A DNA stretch of 64,000 nucleotides from Cellulomonas sp. NTE-D12. Lineage in GTDB: Bacteria; Actinomycetota; Actinomycetes; Actinomycetales; Cellulomonadaceae. The DNA lies in contig NZ_AP026442.1 in NCBI RefSeq assembly GCF_027923705.1, forward strand, positions 868,001 to 932,000. Reading direction: 5' to 3'. The notes below the pieces were generated by a model that was not told the DNA's origin, made no database searches, and saw nothing but the letters and a program-made list of their open reading frames with translations. Every line of letters starts with the position of its first letter. Position 1 is the stretch's first letter. Made by a program: the position numbers and the translations under genes. Below are positions 29,562 to 39,027 of the stretch, piece by piece.

Positions 29562-31091
29562 ATGACGGATCTTCGGGACTTCACCGTGACGACGGCCGAG
29601 CTGGCCGCGCTCACGGAGCGCCGACGCGCCGCGGGCGGACCGCGCCGGTCGTGGGCCTCGACCCAGCCGTTCGTGGCGGGCGAGCAGGTGGCTCTGCAGG
29701 GGGCCGAGGCGGAGTCCTGGCGACCGGCGTCAGCCCGCTACACCCGCCGCGCCGTGCTGCTCGACCTCGGCCTGACGCTGGCCTGCGCGACGTGGGCGGT
29801 GGTCCTGGCCCAGCTCGAGGTCCCCGCGCTGCCCGCGGTCGGTGCGGCCGTCGTGGCGTTCCTCGGCACGATCGTGCTCGGCCACGGGTACGACCGGACG
29901 GCCGTCGGCGACGGACCCCGGGAGTTCCAGGCGATCCTGTGGGCGGGTCTCGCCGCGGTGGTGGTCCCCGCGCTCGCCGGCGCCTTCGTCGGTGTGGCGT
30001 TCCCCCGCCTGCTGGTGCTGGTGCTCGCGGTCCTGCTGACCATGTCGGTGTCGGTCGGGCGCTACGTCCTGCGGCGGTGGCTGCACGGCAACCGGCGCGA
30101 CGGCCTGGCGATGGCGCGCACCCTCGTCGTCGGCGACCCGTCATCCGTGCACCAGGCGATCACCGACCTGCGCGCGTCCACCCACCACGGGTACCGCGTC
30201 GTCGGCATCTGCCTGCCGTCGGTGACCGACGAGCCGCCGCAGGACGGCGTCCCGGTGCTGGGTGCCCTCGCGGACGTGCCGCAGGTCGCCTACGACCATC
30301 GGATCGAGACCGTCGTCGTCGCCGGGGCGGTGCTGACGGGAGACGCGCTGCGTCGGCTGTCCTGGGCGCTCGGCCGCACCGGTGCCGACCTCGTCGTGGC
30401 GCCGGGCCTGGTCGAGGTGCTCGGTCCGCGGGTCAGCGTGCGTCCGACCGCCGGGCTCTCGCTCCTGGAGGTCCAGACGGTGGCCCCGCGGCGACGGCTG
30501 CTGGTCAAGAGCCTGCTCGACCGGCTGCTCGGCACGGGGCTGCTGATCGCGGCCGCTCCGGTGATCGCCTTCGCGGCGCTCGGCGTCCGCCTGTCGAGCC
30601 CCGGTCCGCTGTTCTTCCGCCAGGAGCGGGTGGGCATCGACGGTCGGCCGTTCACCATGATCAAGCTGCGCAGCATGTACGTGGACGCCGAGGAGCGGAA
30701 GGCGGCGCTGCTGGACCGCAGCGACCGCGACGGCCTGATGTTCAAGATGCACGACGACCCCCGTGTCACACCGGTGGGCCGGATGCTGCGTCGGTTCTCG
30801 ATCGACGAGCTGCCGCAGCTGTGGAACGTCGCCCGTGGCGACATGTCCCTGGTCGGCCCGCGGCCGCCGCTGCCGGAGGAGGTCAGCGCCTACCAGGACG
30901 CCGTCTTCCGTCGGCTGCACGTGCGGCCCGGCCTGACCGGCCTCTGGCAGGTCAGCGGCCGCTCGGACCTGTCCTGGGACGAGTCGGTGCGCCTGGACCT
31001 GCGGTACGTCGACAACTGGTCCGTCGCGATGGACCTGCTGATCCTGTGGAAGACGGGCCGTGCCGTGCTGGGCTCGGCGGGCGCGTACTGA
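29562..31091 (+). CDS. Exopolysaccharide polyprenyl glycosylphosphotransferase (initiating)
   Basis: A 509-residue PNPT enzyme of the WbaP/CpsD type that transfers a sugar 1-phosphate to undecaprenyl phosphate, beginning repeat-unit synthesis. The N-terminal half has four or five membrane helices (residues about 60-175), then a Rossmann-like cytoplasmic domain (ARTLVVGDPSSVHQAI). The C-terminal catalytic domain has a re-entrant helix (LLGTGLLIAAAPVIAFAALG), the RQERVGIDGRPFTMIKLRSM motif, DELPQLWNVARGDMSLVGPR and RPGLTGLWQVSGRS. It opens the surface-polysaccharide region. The donor sugar cannot be read from sequence. Confidence 0.93.
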   Translation: MTDLRDFTVTTAELAALTERRRAAGGPRRSWASTQPFVAGEQVALQGAEAESWRPASARYTRRAVLLDLGLTLACATWAVVLAQLEVPALPAVGAAVVAFLGTIVLGHGYDRTAVGDGPREFQAILWAGLAAVVVPALAGAFVGVAFPRLLVLVLAVLLTMSVSVGRYVLRRWLHGNRRDGLAMARTLVVGDPSSVHQAITDLRASTHHGYRVVGICLPSVTDEPPQDGVPVLGALADVPQVAYDHRIETVVVAGAVLTGDALRRLSWALGRTGADLVVAPGLVEVLGPRVSVRPTAGLSLLEVQTVAPRRRLLVKSLLDRLLGTGLLIAAAPVIAFAALGVRLSSPGPLFFRQERVGIDGRPFTMIKLRSMYVDAEERKAALLDRSDRDGLMFKMHDDPRVTPVGRMLRRFSIDELPQLWNVARGDMSLVGPRPPLPEEVSAYQDAVFRRLHVRPGLTGLWQVSGRSDLSWDESVRLDLRYVDNWSVAMDLLILWKTGRAVLGSAGAY

Positions 31092-31189
31092 GGGCTCCGT
31101 CCCGGCGGATCGGCACCAGCTGCCGGCGGCCGGTCCGCCGTCCGGACGGGCGACCGTAGCCCCTCACGGTCGCCCCACTGATCCGGGGC

Positions 31190-31840
31190 TCAGGCGGACC
31201 GGTCGACCGGCGTCAGGGTCTCTCCGTCCTGCACGTAGAGCTCGCCCGTCACCGGGCACCGCCACCGTCCCTCGCCCGCGTCCTCGAGCGGGTGCCCGGC
31301 GCGTCCCACCCAGCGGATCCGCCGGGCCGGCACCCCGGCGACGAGCGCGAAGTCCGGCACGTCCGTCGTCACCACGGAACCGGCCGCCACCAGTGCCCAG
31401 CGCCCCACGGTGACCGGCGCGATGCACACCGAACGCGCGCCCAGGGACGCCCCGGTCCGCACCGTCACGCCGACCGCGTGCCAGTCGTCGGCCGACTTCA
31501 GGGTGCCGTCCGGGTTGACGGCCCGCGGGTAGAAGTCGTTCGTCAGCACCACCGCCGGCCCGACGAAGGCGCCGTCCTCGAGCACTGCCGGCTCGTAGAC
31601 CAGCGCGTGGTTCTGGATCTTGCACCGGTCGCCCACCCGGACGCCGGGACCGATGTAGGCGCCTCGGCCGACGATGCAGTCGGCCCCGACGACCGCGTTC
31701 TCGCGCACCTGCGCCAGGTGCCACACGCGAGTGCCGGCACCGACGGAGGCGCGCGGGTCGACGTCCGCGGTCGCCGCGATCGTCGGTCCGGCGGCGGCGT
31801 CGTGCTCGACGGACGCGGCTGCGGCGGGCTCATCGGACAT
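31190..31840 (-). CDS. WlbB/WbpD-like sugar N-acetyltransferase
   Basis: A 216-residue left-handed beta-helix acetyltransferase. Hexapeptide repeats run from about residue 20 (ATADVDPRASVGAGTRVWH) and include the diagnostic IQNHALVYEPAVLEDGAFVG and VVLTNDFYPRA segments. These match enzymes that acetylate the 3-amino group of UDP-2-acetamido-3-amino sugars (WlbB/WbpD) or dTDP-3-amino sugars (FdtC). A C-terminal extension (AGEGRWRCPVTGELYVQDGE) resembles a small rubredoxin-like or zinc-like tail with a single Cys. GGAGG precedes the ATG. Likely partners are the WlbA-like oxidoreductase (36956) and DegT enzyme (40894) on the other strand. Confidence 0.88.
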   Translation of the reverse strand: MSDEPAAAASVEHDAAAGPTIAATADVDPRASVGAGTRVWHLAQVRENAVVGADCIVGRGAYIGPGVRVGDRCKIQNHALVYEPAVLEDGAFVGPAVVLTNDFYPRAVNPDGTLKSADDWHAVGVTVRTGASLGARSVCIAPVTVGRWALVAAGSVVTTDVPDFALVAGVPARRIRWVGRAGHPLEDAGEGRWRCPVTGELYVQDGETLTPVDRSA

Positions 31841-32073
31841 CGGTGCCTCCAGCTGGCTCTGCGGCGGTGGCTGCAGCAGCCGCCGCGGTCATCATGCCGG
31901 GCCGGCCGGACCACCCACCGGTCACCGCGGGTGATCTTCGACGAGGACGTGTCCGCTGCCCGGTTCGGGCCCTATTGTCCGGATATGGACCGGTACAGCA
32001 GCCGGTCGTACGTCGCGCGTACCCGGAGTCGCCGGTGAGCGTGACGGTCAGCAGAACGGGACCGGAGCAGGTC

Positions 32074-35000
32074 ATGGGTCGTCGCACCACCACCGTCCGC
32101 CGGGCAGTTGCTGCATGGACCGTCGCCGCCGTCGCGGGAGCCCTGGGGCTCGTGGCCCTCGCGGTGCCGGCCAGCGCCGCCGACCCGTGCGGCACCGGCA
32201 GCAACCCGATCGTGTGCGAGAACTCCAAGCCCGGCACCGACCCCTCGGTGTGGGACATCACCGGGGCCGGTGACGCGAGCATCCAGGGCTTCGCCACCGA
32301 CATCTCCGTCAACGTCGGCGGGACGATCGGCTTCAAGATCGACACCGCCGCCACGGCCTACACCATCGACATCTACCGGACCGGCTGGTACGGCGGGCTC
32401 GGCGCCCGCAAGATCGCCTCGGTGACGCCGTCGGCCACGCTGCCGCAGAAGCAGCCGCAGTGCATCAGCGACGCCACGACGGAGAACTACGACTGCGGCA
32501 ACTGGGCGATCTCCGCCACGTGGACCGTGCCCACCACCGCGGTGTCCGGCGTCTACGTCGCCAAGCTGACCGACCCGAAGCTCAACGACTCCAGCCAGAT
32601 CACGTTCGTCGTCCGTGACGACTCGAGCCACTCGAGCATCGTCATGCAGACGTCCGACCCCACCTGGCAGGCCTACAACACGTACGGCGGGTCGGACTTC
32701 TACCAGGGCGCGGCCAACGGCCGGGCCTACAAGATCAGCTACAACCGCCCCGTCTCCACCCGGGGCCTGAACAGCGGTCGCGACTTCTACTTCAGCTCCG
32801 AGTACGCCACCGTGCGGTTCCTCGAGCAGAACGGGTACGACGTCAGCTACCTGTCCGGCGTCGACACCGACCGTTACGGGGCGCTGCTGAAGAACCACAA
32901 GACCTTCCTGTCCGTCGGGCACGACGAGTACTGGTCGGGAGCGCAGCGGGCCAACGTCGAGGCGGCCCGGGACGCCGGGGTCAACCTCGTGTTCCTCAGC
33001 GGCAACGAGGTGTACTGGCGCACCCGCTACGAGCCGTCGATCGACGGGACGTCGACCAGCTACCGGACGCTGGTGTCCTACAAGGAGACCTGGTCGGACG
33101 CGAAGATCGACCCGTCGCCGCAGTGGACGGGCACGTGGCGCGACCCGCGGTTCGCCCCGCAGCCCGAAGGGGGCGGGCTGCCGGAGAACGGTCTGACCGG
33201 CACGCTGTACATGTCCAACAACACGGACCTGGCGGTCCAGGTCTCCTCCACCGAGGGCAAGCTGCGGCTGTGGCGCAACACGTCGCTGACGTCGCTGGCC
33301 CCGGGCACGACGGCCACCCTCGCGGCCCACACCGTCGGCTACGAGTCCGACGAGAGCCCGGACAACGGCTTCCGGCCTGCAGGGCAGATCTTCCTGTCCA
33401 CGACGGTCGGCGCCGTGCCGCAGTACCTGCAGGACTTCGGGACGGTGGTGCAGCCGGGCACCACCACGCAGCACCTCTCGCTGTACCGCGCCCCCAGTGG
33501 TGCGCTGGTGTTCTCGGCGGGCTCGATCCAGTGGTCGTGGGGTCTGGACCAGACGCACGACGGGGACGGCGCGGCGGCCGACCCGCGGATGCGGCAGGCG
33601 ACGGTCAACCTGCTGGCCGACATGGGCGCCCAGCCGCTGACCCTCGCGGCGGGCCTGACGCCGGCAACCGCGTCCACCGACACGGTCGGACCGACCACCG
33701 TCATCACGTCGCCGATCGCCGGCGCCGCCGTGCCCAACGGCACGAGCGTCACGGTGACCGGCACGGCGTCGGACAGCGGCGGCGGGGTCGTCGCCGGTGT
33801 CGAGGTGTCCACCGACGGTGGGACGACGTGGCATCCGGCGACGGGTACGACGAGCTGGTCATACACCTATCAGCAGGCCGGACTGGGCAGCACCCCGATC
33901 CTGGCGCGGGCCATCGACGACAGCGCCAACATCGGGACGGCCGCCTCGGTGTCGGTCGGTGTCTCCTGCCCGTGCACGCTGTACGGGTCCACGGTCCCCG
34001 CGGTGCCGGCCGCGTCCGACACGTCGGCCGTCGAGCTGGGTCTGAAGTTCTCCACGACCACCGCCGGGTACGTCACCGGCGTGCGGTTCTACAAGTCCAC
34101 CGCGAACACCGGGACGCACGTCGGCTCGCTGTGGACCAGCTCGGGGCAGCGGCTCGCTTCGGTGACGTTCTCCGGCGAGTCGGCCAGCGGCTGGCAGAAG
34201 GCGACGTTCTCCCAGGCGGTCGCAGTGTCGGCCGGGACCACGTACGTGGTCTCCTACACCGCGCCCGCCGGTGGGTACGCCGTGCAGAGCGGTGCGTTCT
34301 GGTACGCCGGTCGGACGCAGGCGCCGTTGGCGGCACCCGGCGGCTTCGGTACCTACGGCGGCGTCTACGCCGCGGCGGGCGCCTTCCCGACGCAGACGTA
34401 CGGGGCCTCGCAGTACTACGTGGACGTCCTGTTCTCGGACGTGAACACCACCCCGCTGACGATCAGCGGTCAGACGCCGCTGCCGGGGTCGACCAGCGTG
34501 CCGCCGGGGACCCCGGTCCAGGTGACGTTCTCCAAGGACGTCACACCGTCGTCGGTGGCGCTCACCATGGTGTCCGGGAGCGGGACGTCGGTGGCCGGCA
34601 CGACGACCTACGACTCGACCGCCCGCGTCGCGACGTTCACGCCCGGCGCCGCCCTGGCGGCGTCGACGAAGTACACCGTGACGGCCGCGGCCACGTCGAA
34701 CACCGGCGGCGTGAGCGGCGGGGCGTCGTGGAGCTTCACCACGGCAGCGCCCGACCAGGTGGCCGGTGGCTCACCGGTCTCGCTCTACAACGACTCGGCG
34801 ACCCCGGCCACGCTCGAGGTTCCCGACTACTCCGCGGTGACGCTGGGTACGCGGTTCGCGAGCAGCTCCGACGGCGTCGTCAACGGTGTGCGGTTCTACA
34901 AGGGGCCTAACAACGGCGGGACGCACGTCGGTGCTCTCTGGGCGGTCGGGTCGAGCACGCCGCTGGCCCAGGTGACGTTCACCAACGAGAGCACCGAGGG

Positions 35001-36783
35001 GTGGCAGACCGCGACGTTCTCGACGCCGGTCCACATCACCCATGACACCGAGTACGTCGTCTCCTACCGCACGACGGTCGGTCGCTACTCCGCCACCGCG
35101 GGCGCGTTCTCCGGCACGGGGGTGCAGCGTGCACCGCTCAGGACGGCGAGCGACAGCGGCATGTACTCGTACGCCGACGCGTACCCCGGCTCCACCACGT
35201 CCACCAGCTACCTGGTCGACGTGGTGTTCACCCCGGCGGTCCAGCCGCTCGTGGTGGTGTCGCAGACGCCGGCCGCCGGCAACGTCGGCGTGGCGACCGG
35301 GACGGCCGTCTCCGTCACCATGAGCGCGCCGCTCACCTCGGGCGCGACGCTGTCGCTCGCGGCCGGGTCCACCCCGGTCACGGGGACGAGCGCGCTGTCC
35401 GCCGATGGGCTGACCCTCACGTTCACACCCGCCGCCGCTCTGGCCGCCGGGGTGACGTACACGGCGACGACGAGCTCGCTCACCTCCACCGGTGGCGCGA
35501 CGTCCGCACCGGTGACGTGGTCGTTCACCACCGCCAGCGCGGGCGGCTGCCCGTGCACGCTGTTCGGCTCGGTCGCACCGCAGACGGCAGCCGCCAACGA
35601 CGCGTCCTCCGTTGAGCTCGGTGTCGCGTTCACGCCCACGCAGAGCGGGCTGATCACCGGCGTCCGGTTCTACAAGGGGACGGGCAACGGCGGCACGCAC
35701 ACGGGCACCCTGTGGAGCTCGACCGGGACGGCGCTGCGGACCGTGACGTTCACCGGTGAGTCGAGCAGCGGGTGGCAGACGGCGACCTTCAGCACGCCGT
35801 ACGAGGTGACGGTCGGCACCACCTACGTCGTCTCGTACCTCGCGCCCCAGGGTCACTACGCGGTGACGTCGAACTTCTTCACCGCGGACGTCGTCAGCGG
35901 GCCGTTGACCGCACCGGCATCCGGCAACGGGCGCTACCTGTACGGCGGTGGCTTCCCGACCAGCACGTGGCAGCAGTCGAACTACTTCGTCGACGTGCTG
36001 TTCACCCTCGCGCCGCCCAGCCCGCCGACGGTGACGTCCACGGCGCCACCGGCCGGTGCGACCGGCGTCTCCACGGGCGCGACGATCTCGGCGACGCTGT
36101 CCAAGGCGCCGGCGTCGGGCACGCCCACACTGGCCCTGACCGGTCCGTCCGGTGCTGTCGCCGGTGCGGTGTCCTACGACAGCACCTCGCTGACGGTGAC
36201 GTTCACGCCGTCGGCGGCTCTGGCGGCCGGCACGTCGTACTCGGCGGCGGTCAGCCTCGGCGGGACGGCCCTGACCGGCGGGTCGTGGACCTTCACCACC
36301 GCCGCGCCCGCGCCGACGGCCGTCACCATCTGGCCGGACAGCACCGTCCCGACGTACCCGTCATGGAACGACCCGGCCACGGTGCAGGTCGGCACCCGGT
36401 TCACCCCGAGCGTGGCCGGTTCCGTGACCGCGATCCGGTTCTACAAGGGAGCCGCGAACACCGGCACGCACACCGTGATGCTGTGGGGCCCGAGCCAGAC
36501 GCTGATGGCCCAGGCGCCGTCGACGTCGGAGTCGGCATCCGGCTGGCAGACGGTTCCGCTCCCGGCGCCCGTCACGCTGACGGCGGGTCAGACGTACACG
36601 GCGTCGTACCTGTCCTCGACGGGTGGGTACGCCGTGACGCCCAACATGCTCGCGAGCCCCGTCACCTCCGGTGTGCTGTCCACACCGGCGGGCGCCGGTG
36701 CCTACGTCTACGGCTCCGGGTTCCCCGGTTCGTCGTCGAACGCCTGGTACGGGGTCGACCTGGTGTTCGTCCCGGCGGGCTGA
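32074..36783 (+). CDS. Giant secreted protein: N,N-dimethylformamidase beta-like domain plus four DUF4082 and Ig-like modules
   Basis: A 1569-residue exported protein. A signal peptide (about residues 1-36, ending VPASAAD) precedes an N,N-dimethylformamidase large-subunit-like domain (about 45-525), with YRTGWYGGLGARK, SVGHDEYWSGAQR and LSGNEVYWRTRYE. Then come an Ig-like domain (about 537-629) and four DUF4082 modules (about 630-789, 896-1055, 1157-1313, 1414-1569), each with GVRFYK and GWQ-ATF-type motifs. Three Big_5-type Ig domains separate them, each ending SFTTA. There is no LPXTG or membrane anchor, so it is released or bound through its modules. Whether the first domain is an amidase is unproven. 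Its position suggests action on the polysaccharide made by this cluster. Confidence 0.85.
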   Translation: MGRRTTTVRRAVAAWTVAAVAGALGLVALAVPASAADPCGTGSNPIVCENSKPGTDPSVWDITGAGDASIQGFATDISVNVGGTIGFKIDTAATAYTIDIYRTGWYGGLGARKIASVTPSATLPQKQPQCISDATTENYDCGNWAISATWTVPTTAVSGVYVAKLTDPKLNDSSQITFVVRDDSSHSSIVMQTSDPTWQAYNTYGGSDFYQGAANGRAYKISYNRPVSTRGLNSGRDFYFSSEYATVRFLEQNGYDVSYLSGVDTDRYGALLKNHKTFLSVGHDEYWSGAQRANVEAARDAGVNLVFLSGNEVYWRTRYEPSIDGTSTSYRTLVSYKETWSDAKIDPSPQWTGTWRDPRFAPQPEGGGLPENGLTGTLYMSNNTDLAVQVSSTEGKLRLWRNTSLTSLAPGTTATLAAHTVGYESDESPDNGFRPAGQIFLSTTVGAVPQYLQDFGTVVQPGTTTQHLSLYRAPSGALVFSAGSIQWSWGLDQTHDGDGAAADPRMRQATVNLLADMGAQPLTLAAGLTPATASTDTVGPTTVITSPIAGAAVPNGTSVTVTGTASDSGGGVVAGVEVSTDGGTTWHPATGTTSWSYTYQQAGLGSTPILARAIDDSANIGTAASVSVGVSCPCTLYGSTVPAVPAASDTSAVELGLKFSTTTAGYVTGVRFYKSTANTGTHVGSLWTSSGQRLASVTFSGESASGWQKATFSQAVAVSAGTTYVVSYTAPAGGYAVQSGAFWYAGRTQAPLAAPGGFGTYGGVYAAAGAFPTQTYGASQYYVDVLFSDVNTTPLTISGQTPLPGSTSVPPGTPVQVTFSKDVTPSSVALTMVSGSGTSVAGTTTYDSTARVATFTPGAALAASTKYTVTAAATSNTGGVSGGASWSFTTAAPDQVAGGSPVSLYNDSATPATLEVPDYSAVTLGTRFASSSDGVVNGVRFYKGPNNGGTHVGALWAVGSSTPLAQVTFTNESTEGWQTATFSTPVHITHDTEYVVSYRTTVGRYSATAGAFSGTGVQRAPLRTASDSGMYSYADAYPGSTTSTSYLVDVVFTPAVQPLVVVSQTPAAGNVGVATGTAVSVTMSAPLTSGATLSLAAGSTPVTGTSALSADGLTLTFTPAAALAAGVTYTATTSSLTSTGGATSAPVTWSFTTASAGGCPCTLFGSVAPQTAAANDASSVELGVAFTPTQSGLITGVRFYKGTGNGGTHTGTLWSSTGTALRTVTFTGESSSGWQTATFSTPYEVTVGTTYVVSYLAPQGHYAVTSNFFTADVVSGPLTAPASGNGRYLYGGGFPTSTWQQSNYFVDVLFTLAPPSPPTVTSTAPPAGATGVSTGATISATLSKAPASGTPTLALTGPSGAVAGAVSYDSTSLTVTFTPSAALAAGTSYSAAVSLGGTALTGGSWTFTTAAPAPTAVTIWPDSTVPTYPSWNDPATVQVGTRFTPSVAGSVTAIRFYKGAANTGTHTVMLWGPSQTLMAQAPSTSESASGWQTVPLPAPVTLTAGQTYTASYLSSTGGYAVTPNMLASPVTSGVLSTPAGAGAYVYGSGFPGSSSNAWYGVDLVFVPAG

Positions 36784-36794
36784 CGCGAGCCGCT

Positions 36795-36840
36795 CGACGC
36801 CGGACGGTCCGCGGACGGCACCGCGGGGCGTCCGGCGTCG
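36795..36840 (+). terminator. Long hairpin terminator after the giant secreted protein
   Basis: CGACGCCGGACG (36795-36806) pairs perfectly with 36829-36840; an inner CCGCGG can pair too. It lies 11 bp after the stop. Confidence 0.85.
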
Positions 36841-36859
36841 CGCTGCTCCGATCGGGTTG

Positions 36860-36883
36860 TTCACCCCGCACCACCGGGGTGAA
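36860..36883 (+). promoter_or_regulatory. 24-bp perfect palindrome TTCACCCCG-N6-CGGGGTGAA
   Basis: Nine-base inverted arms flank CACCAC, about 72 bp upstream of the amino-sugar operon start and separate from the preceding terminator. It is a good candidate dimer-binding operator. The regulator is unknown. Confidence 0.5.
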
Positions 36884-36955
36884 AACCCGACATACCGGGT
36901 CACAGCGGGCGCGTCGCCCGTGAGACTGGACGGACCGAGCGAATCGAGGGACGTC

Positions 36956-38029
36956 ATGACCGACCAGTTGCGCGCCGCCGTGATCGGCGCCGGCTACTGG
37001 GGCCCCAACCTGGCCCGCAACTTCCGCACCAGCCCCGACTGGGACCTGGTGGCCGTGTGCGACCTGGACGAGAGCCGTGCCCGCCGCGTCGTCGGGGCCC
37101 GTTCGACGGTCGAGGTGATGACGTCCGTGGACGACCTGCTCGCCCGCGACGACATCGACGCCGTGGCGGTGGCGACGCCCGCCCGCACGCACGCCGCGCT
37201 GGTCACGGCGGCCCTGCGCGCCGGCAAGCACGTCGTCGTGGAGAAGCCGATCGCTGACGGCGGCGCGGCCGCGCGGCAGATGCGGGCCCTGGCGGCCGAG
37301 GTGGACCGCGTCCTCATGGTCGACCACACGTTCTGCTACACGGCGCCGGTGCTGAAGATCCGCGAGCTGATCGCCGACGGCGCGCTCGGCGACATCCACT
37401 ACGTCGACTCGGTGCGCATCAACCTCGGCCTGGTGCAGCCCGACGTCGACGTGTTCTGGGACCTCGCGCCGCACGACCTGTCGATCCTCGACTTCATCCT
37501 CCCCGGTGGGCTGGTGCCGACCGGCGTCGCGGCGCAGGGCGCGGACCCGCTCGGTGTCGGCCAGGCCTGCGTGGGCTACCTGACGCTGCCGCTGCCGGAC
37601 GGCGCCATCGCGCACGTGCACGTCAACTGGCTCAGCCCCACCAAGATCCGGCAGGTGGTGATCGGGGGCAGCAAGCGCACGATCGTGTGGGACGACCTGC
37701 AGCCCCAGCAGCGGGTGACGGTGTACGACCGCGGGATCGACCTGGTCGCGGGTGCCGGCGCCGATGCGGCGCAGAAGCAGGCCGTGAACATCTCCTACCG
37801 GCTCGGCGACGCCTGGGCCCCCGCGCTGCCCGAGCGGGAGGCGCTCGGCGTGATGGTCGGCGAGCTCGCGGCGGCCATCCGTGAGGGGCGCCCACCACGG
37901 ACCGACGCGAGCGCCGGGATCCGGGTCCTGGACGTGCTCGAGGCGGCCTCGCTCTCGCTCACCGACGGCGGTCGGCTGACCCAGCTCCGCGACTCCGTGG
38001 CGCTGCCGATGGCGGGGGTGCGCGCATGA
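36956..38029 (+). CDS. WlbA-like Gfo/Idh/MocA sugar oxidoreductase
   Basis: A 357-residue NAD-dependent oxidoreductase. The Rossmann motif is AVIGAGYWGPNLARNF, with the family EKP motif in VVVEKPIADG. The block DHTFCYTAPVLKI through SVRINLGLVQPDVDVFWDLAPHD is characteristic of the subgroup that oxidises UDP-N-acetylhexosaminuronic acid at C3 (WlbA/WbpB). It would feed the DegT aminotransferase and the WlbB-like acetyltransferase to make a 2,3-diacetamido uronic acid. The UDP-GlcNAc 6-dehydrogenase needed first is not in this window. A GAGGG site precedes the ATG. It starts a chain of genes with ATGA/TGATG overlaps. Confidence 0.88.
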   Translation: MTDQLRAAVIGAGYWGPNLARNFRTSPDWDLVAVCDLDESRARRVVGARSTVEVMTSVDDLLARDDIDAVAVATPARTHAALVTAALRAGKHVVVEKPIADGGAAARQMRALAAEVDRVLMVDHTFCYTAPVLKIRELIADGALGDIHYVDSVRINLGLVQPDVDVFWDLAPHDLSILDFILPGGLVPTGVAAQGADPLGVGQACVGYLTLPLPDGAIAHVHVNWLSPTKIRQVVIGGSKRTIVWDDLQPQQRVTVYDRGIDLVAGAGADAAQKQAVNISYRLGDAWAPALPEREALGVMVGELAAAIREGRPPRTDASAGIRVLDVLEAASLSLTDGGRLTQLRDSVALPMAGVRA

Positions 38030-39027
38030 GCGCCCTCTCCGGAGCTCGTGTCCTGGTGACGGGTGGCGCGGGGACCATCGGCTCGACGATCGTCGACCAG
38101 GTGCTCGACGCGGGCGCCGCGCACGTCGTCGTGCTGGACAACCTGGTGCGGGGCCGCCGGGAGAACCTGGCGGACGCGATGGGCAGCGGCAAGGTGGAGC
38201 TGGTGGTCGGGGACCTGCGGGACCGGGACCTGGTGCACGACGTGACGGCGGGTCAGGACGTGGTGTTCCACCAGGCCGCCATCCGCATCACCCAGTGCGC
38301 GGAGGACCCGCGGCTGGCGCTCGAGGTGCTGGTCGACGGCACGTTCACCGTGCTCGAGGCGGCCGTGGCGGCCAAGGTCGACAAGGTCGTCGCCGCCTCC
38401 AGCGCGTCGGTGTACGGGCTGGCGGAGGAGTTCCCGACGACCGAGCGCCACCACCACCACAACAACGACACCTTCTACGGCGCGGCGAAGTCTTTCAACG
38501 AGGGGATGCTGCGCAGCTTCCGGGCGATGTACGGCCTGGACTACGTGGTGCTGCGCTACTTCAACGTGTACGGGCCGCGGATGGACGTGCACGGGCTGTA
38601 CACCGAGGTGCTGGTGCGGTGGATGGAGCGGATCGCCGACGGCAAGCCGCCGCTGATCTTCGGTGACGGGAAGCAGACGATGGACTTCGTCTTCACCCGC
38701 GACATCGCCCGCGCGAACCTGCTGGCGGCCGCCAGCGACGTGCGGGACGGGACGTACAACATCGCGAGCGGGACGGAGACGAGCCTCCTCGAGCTGGCGC
38801 AGGCGCTGCTGCGCGCCATGGACTCCGACCTCGAGGTGGAGCACGGCCCGGAGCGGGCGGTCAACGGGGTCACCCGGCGGCTCGCGGACACCACCGCCGC
38901 GCGCGTCGACCTCGGGTTCGAGGCGACCGTCGGGCTGGAGGACGGGCTGCGGGAGCTGGTGGAGTGGTGGCGCCCGCAGCGCGAGCAGATCGCGGCGGGC
39001 CGCGCGCTGAGCGGGGCGGGTGCCTGA
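38026..39027 (+). CDS. NAD-dependent sugar epimerase/dehydratase (extended SDR)
   Basis: A 333-residue nucleotide-sugar SDR. VLVTGGAGTIGSTIVDQVL is the NAD-binding motif; the catalytic YxxxK is in DTFYGAAKSFNEG, and VLRYFNVYGPRMDVHG is typical of UDP-glucose 4-epimerase-like enzymes. It may epimerise or dehydrate a UDP-amino sugar. The neighbouring DegT and NeuD/PglD-like genes raise the possibility of a 4-amino sugar route. It overlaps its neighbours by four and one bases. Confidence 0.88.
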   Translation: MSALSGARVLVTGGAGTIGSTIVDQVLDAGAAHVVVLDNLVRGRRENLADAMGSGKVELVVGDLRDRDLVHDVTAGQDVVFHQAAIRITQCAEDPRLALEVLVDGTFTVLEAAVAAKVDKVVAASSASVYGLAEEFPTTERHHHHNNDTFYGAAKSFNEGMLRSFRAMYGLDYVVLRYFNVYGPRMDVHGLYTEVLVRWMERIADGKPPLIFGDGKQTMDFVFTRDIARANLLAAASDVRDGTYNIASGTETSLLELAQALLRAMDSDLEVEHGPERAVNGVTRRLADTTAARVDLGFEATVGLEDGLRELVEWWRPQREQIAAGRALSGAGA

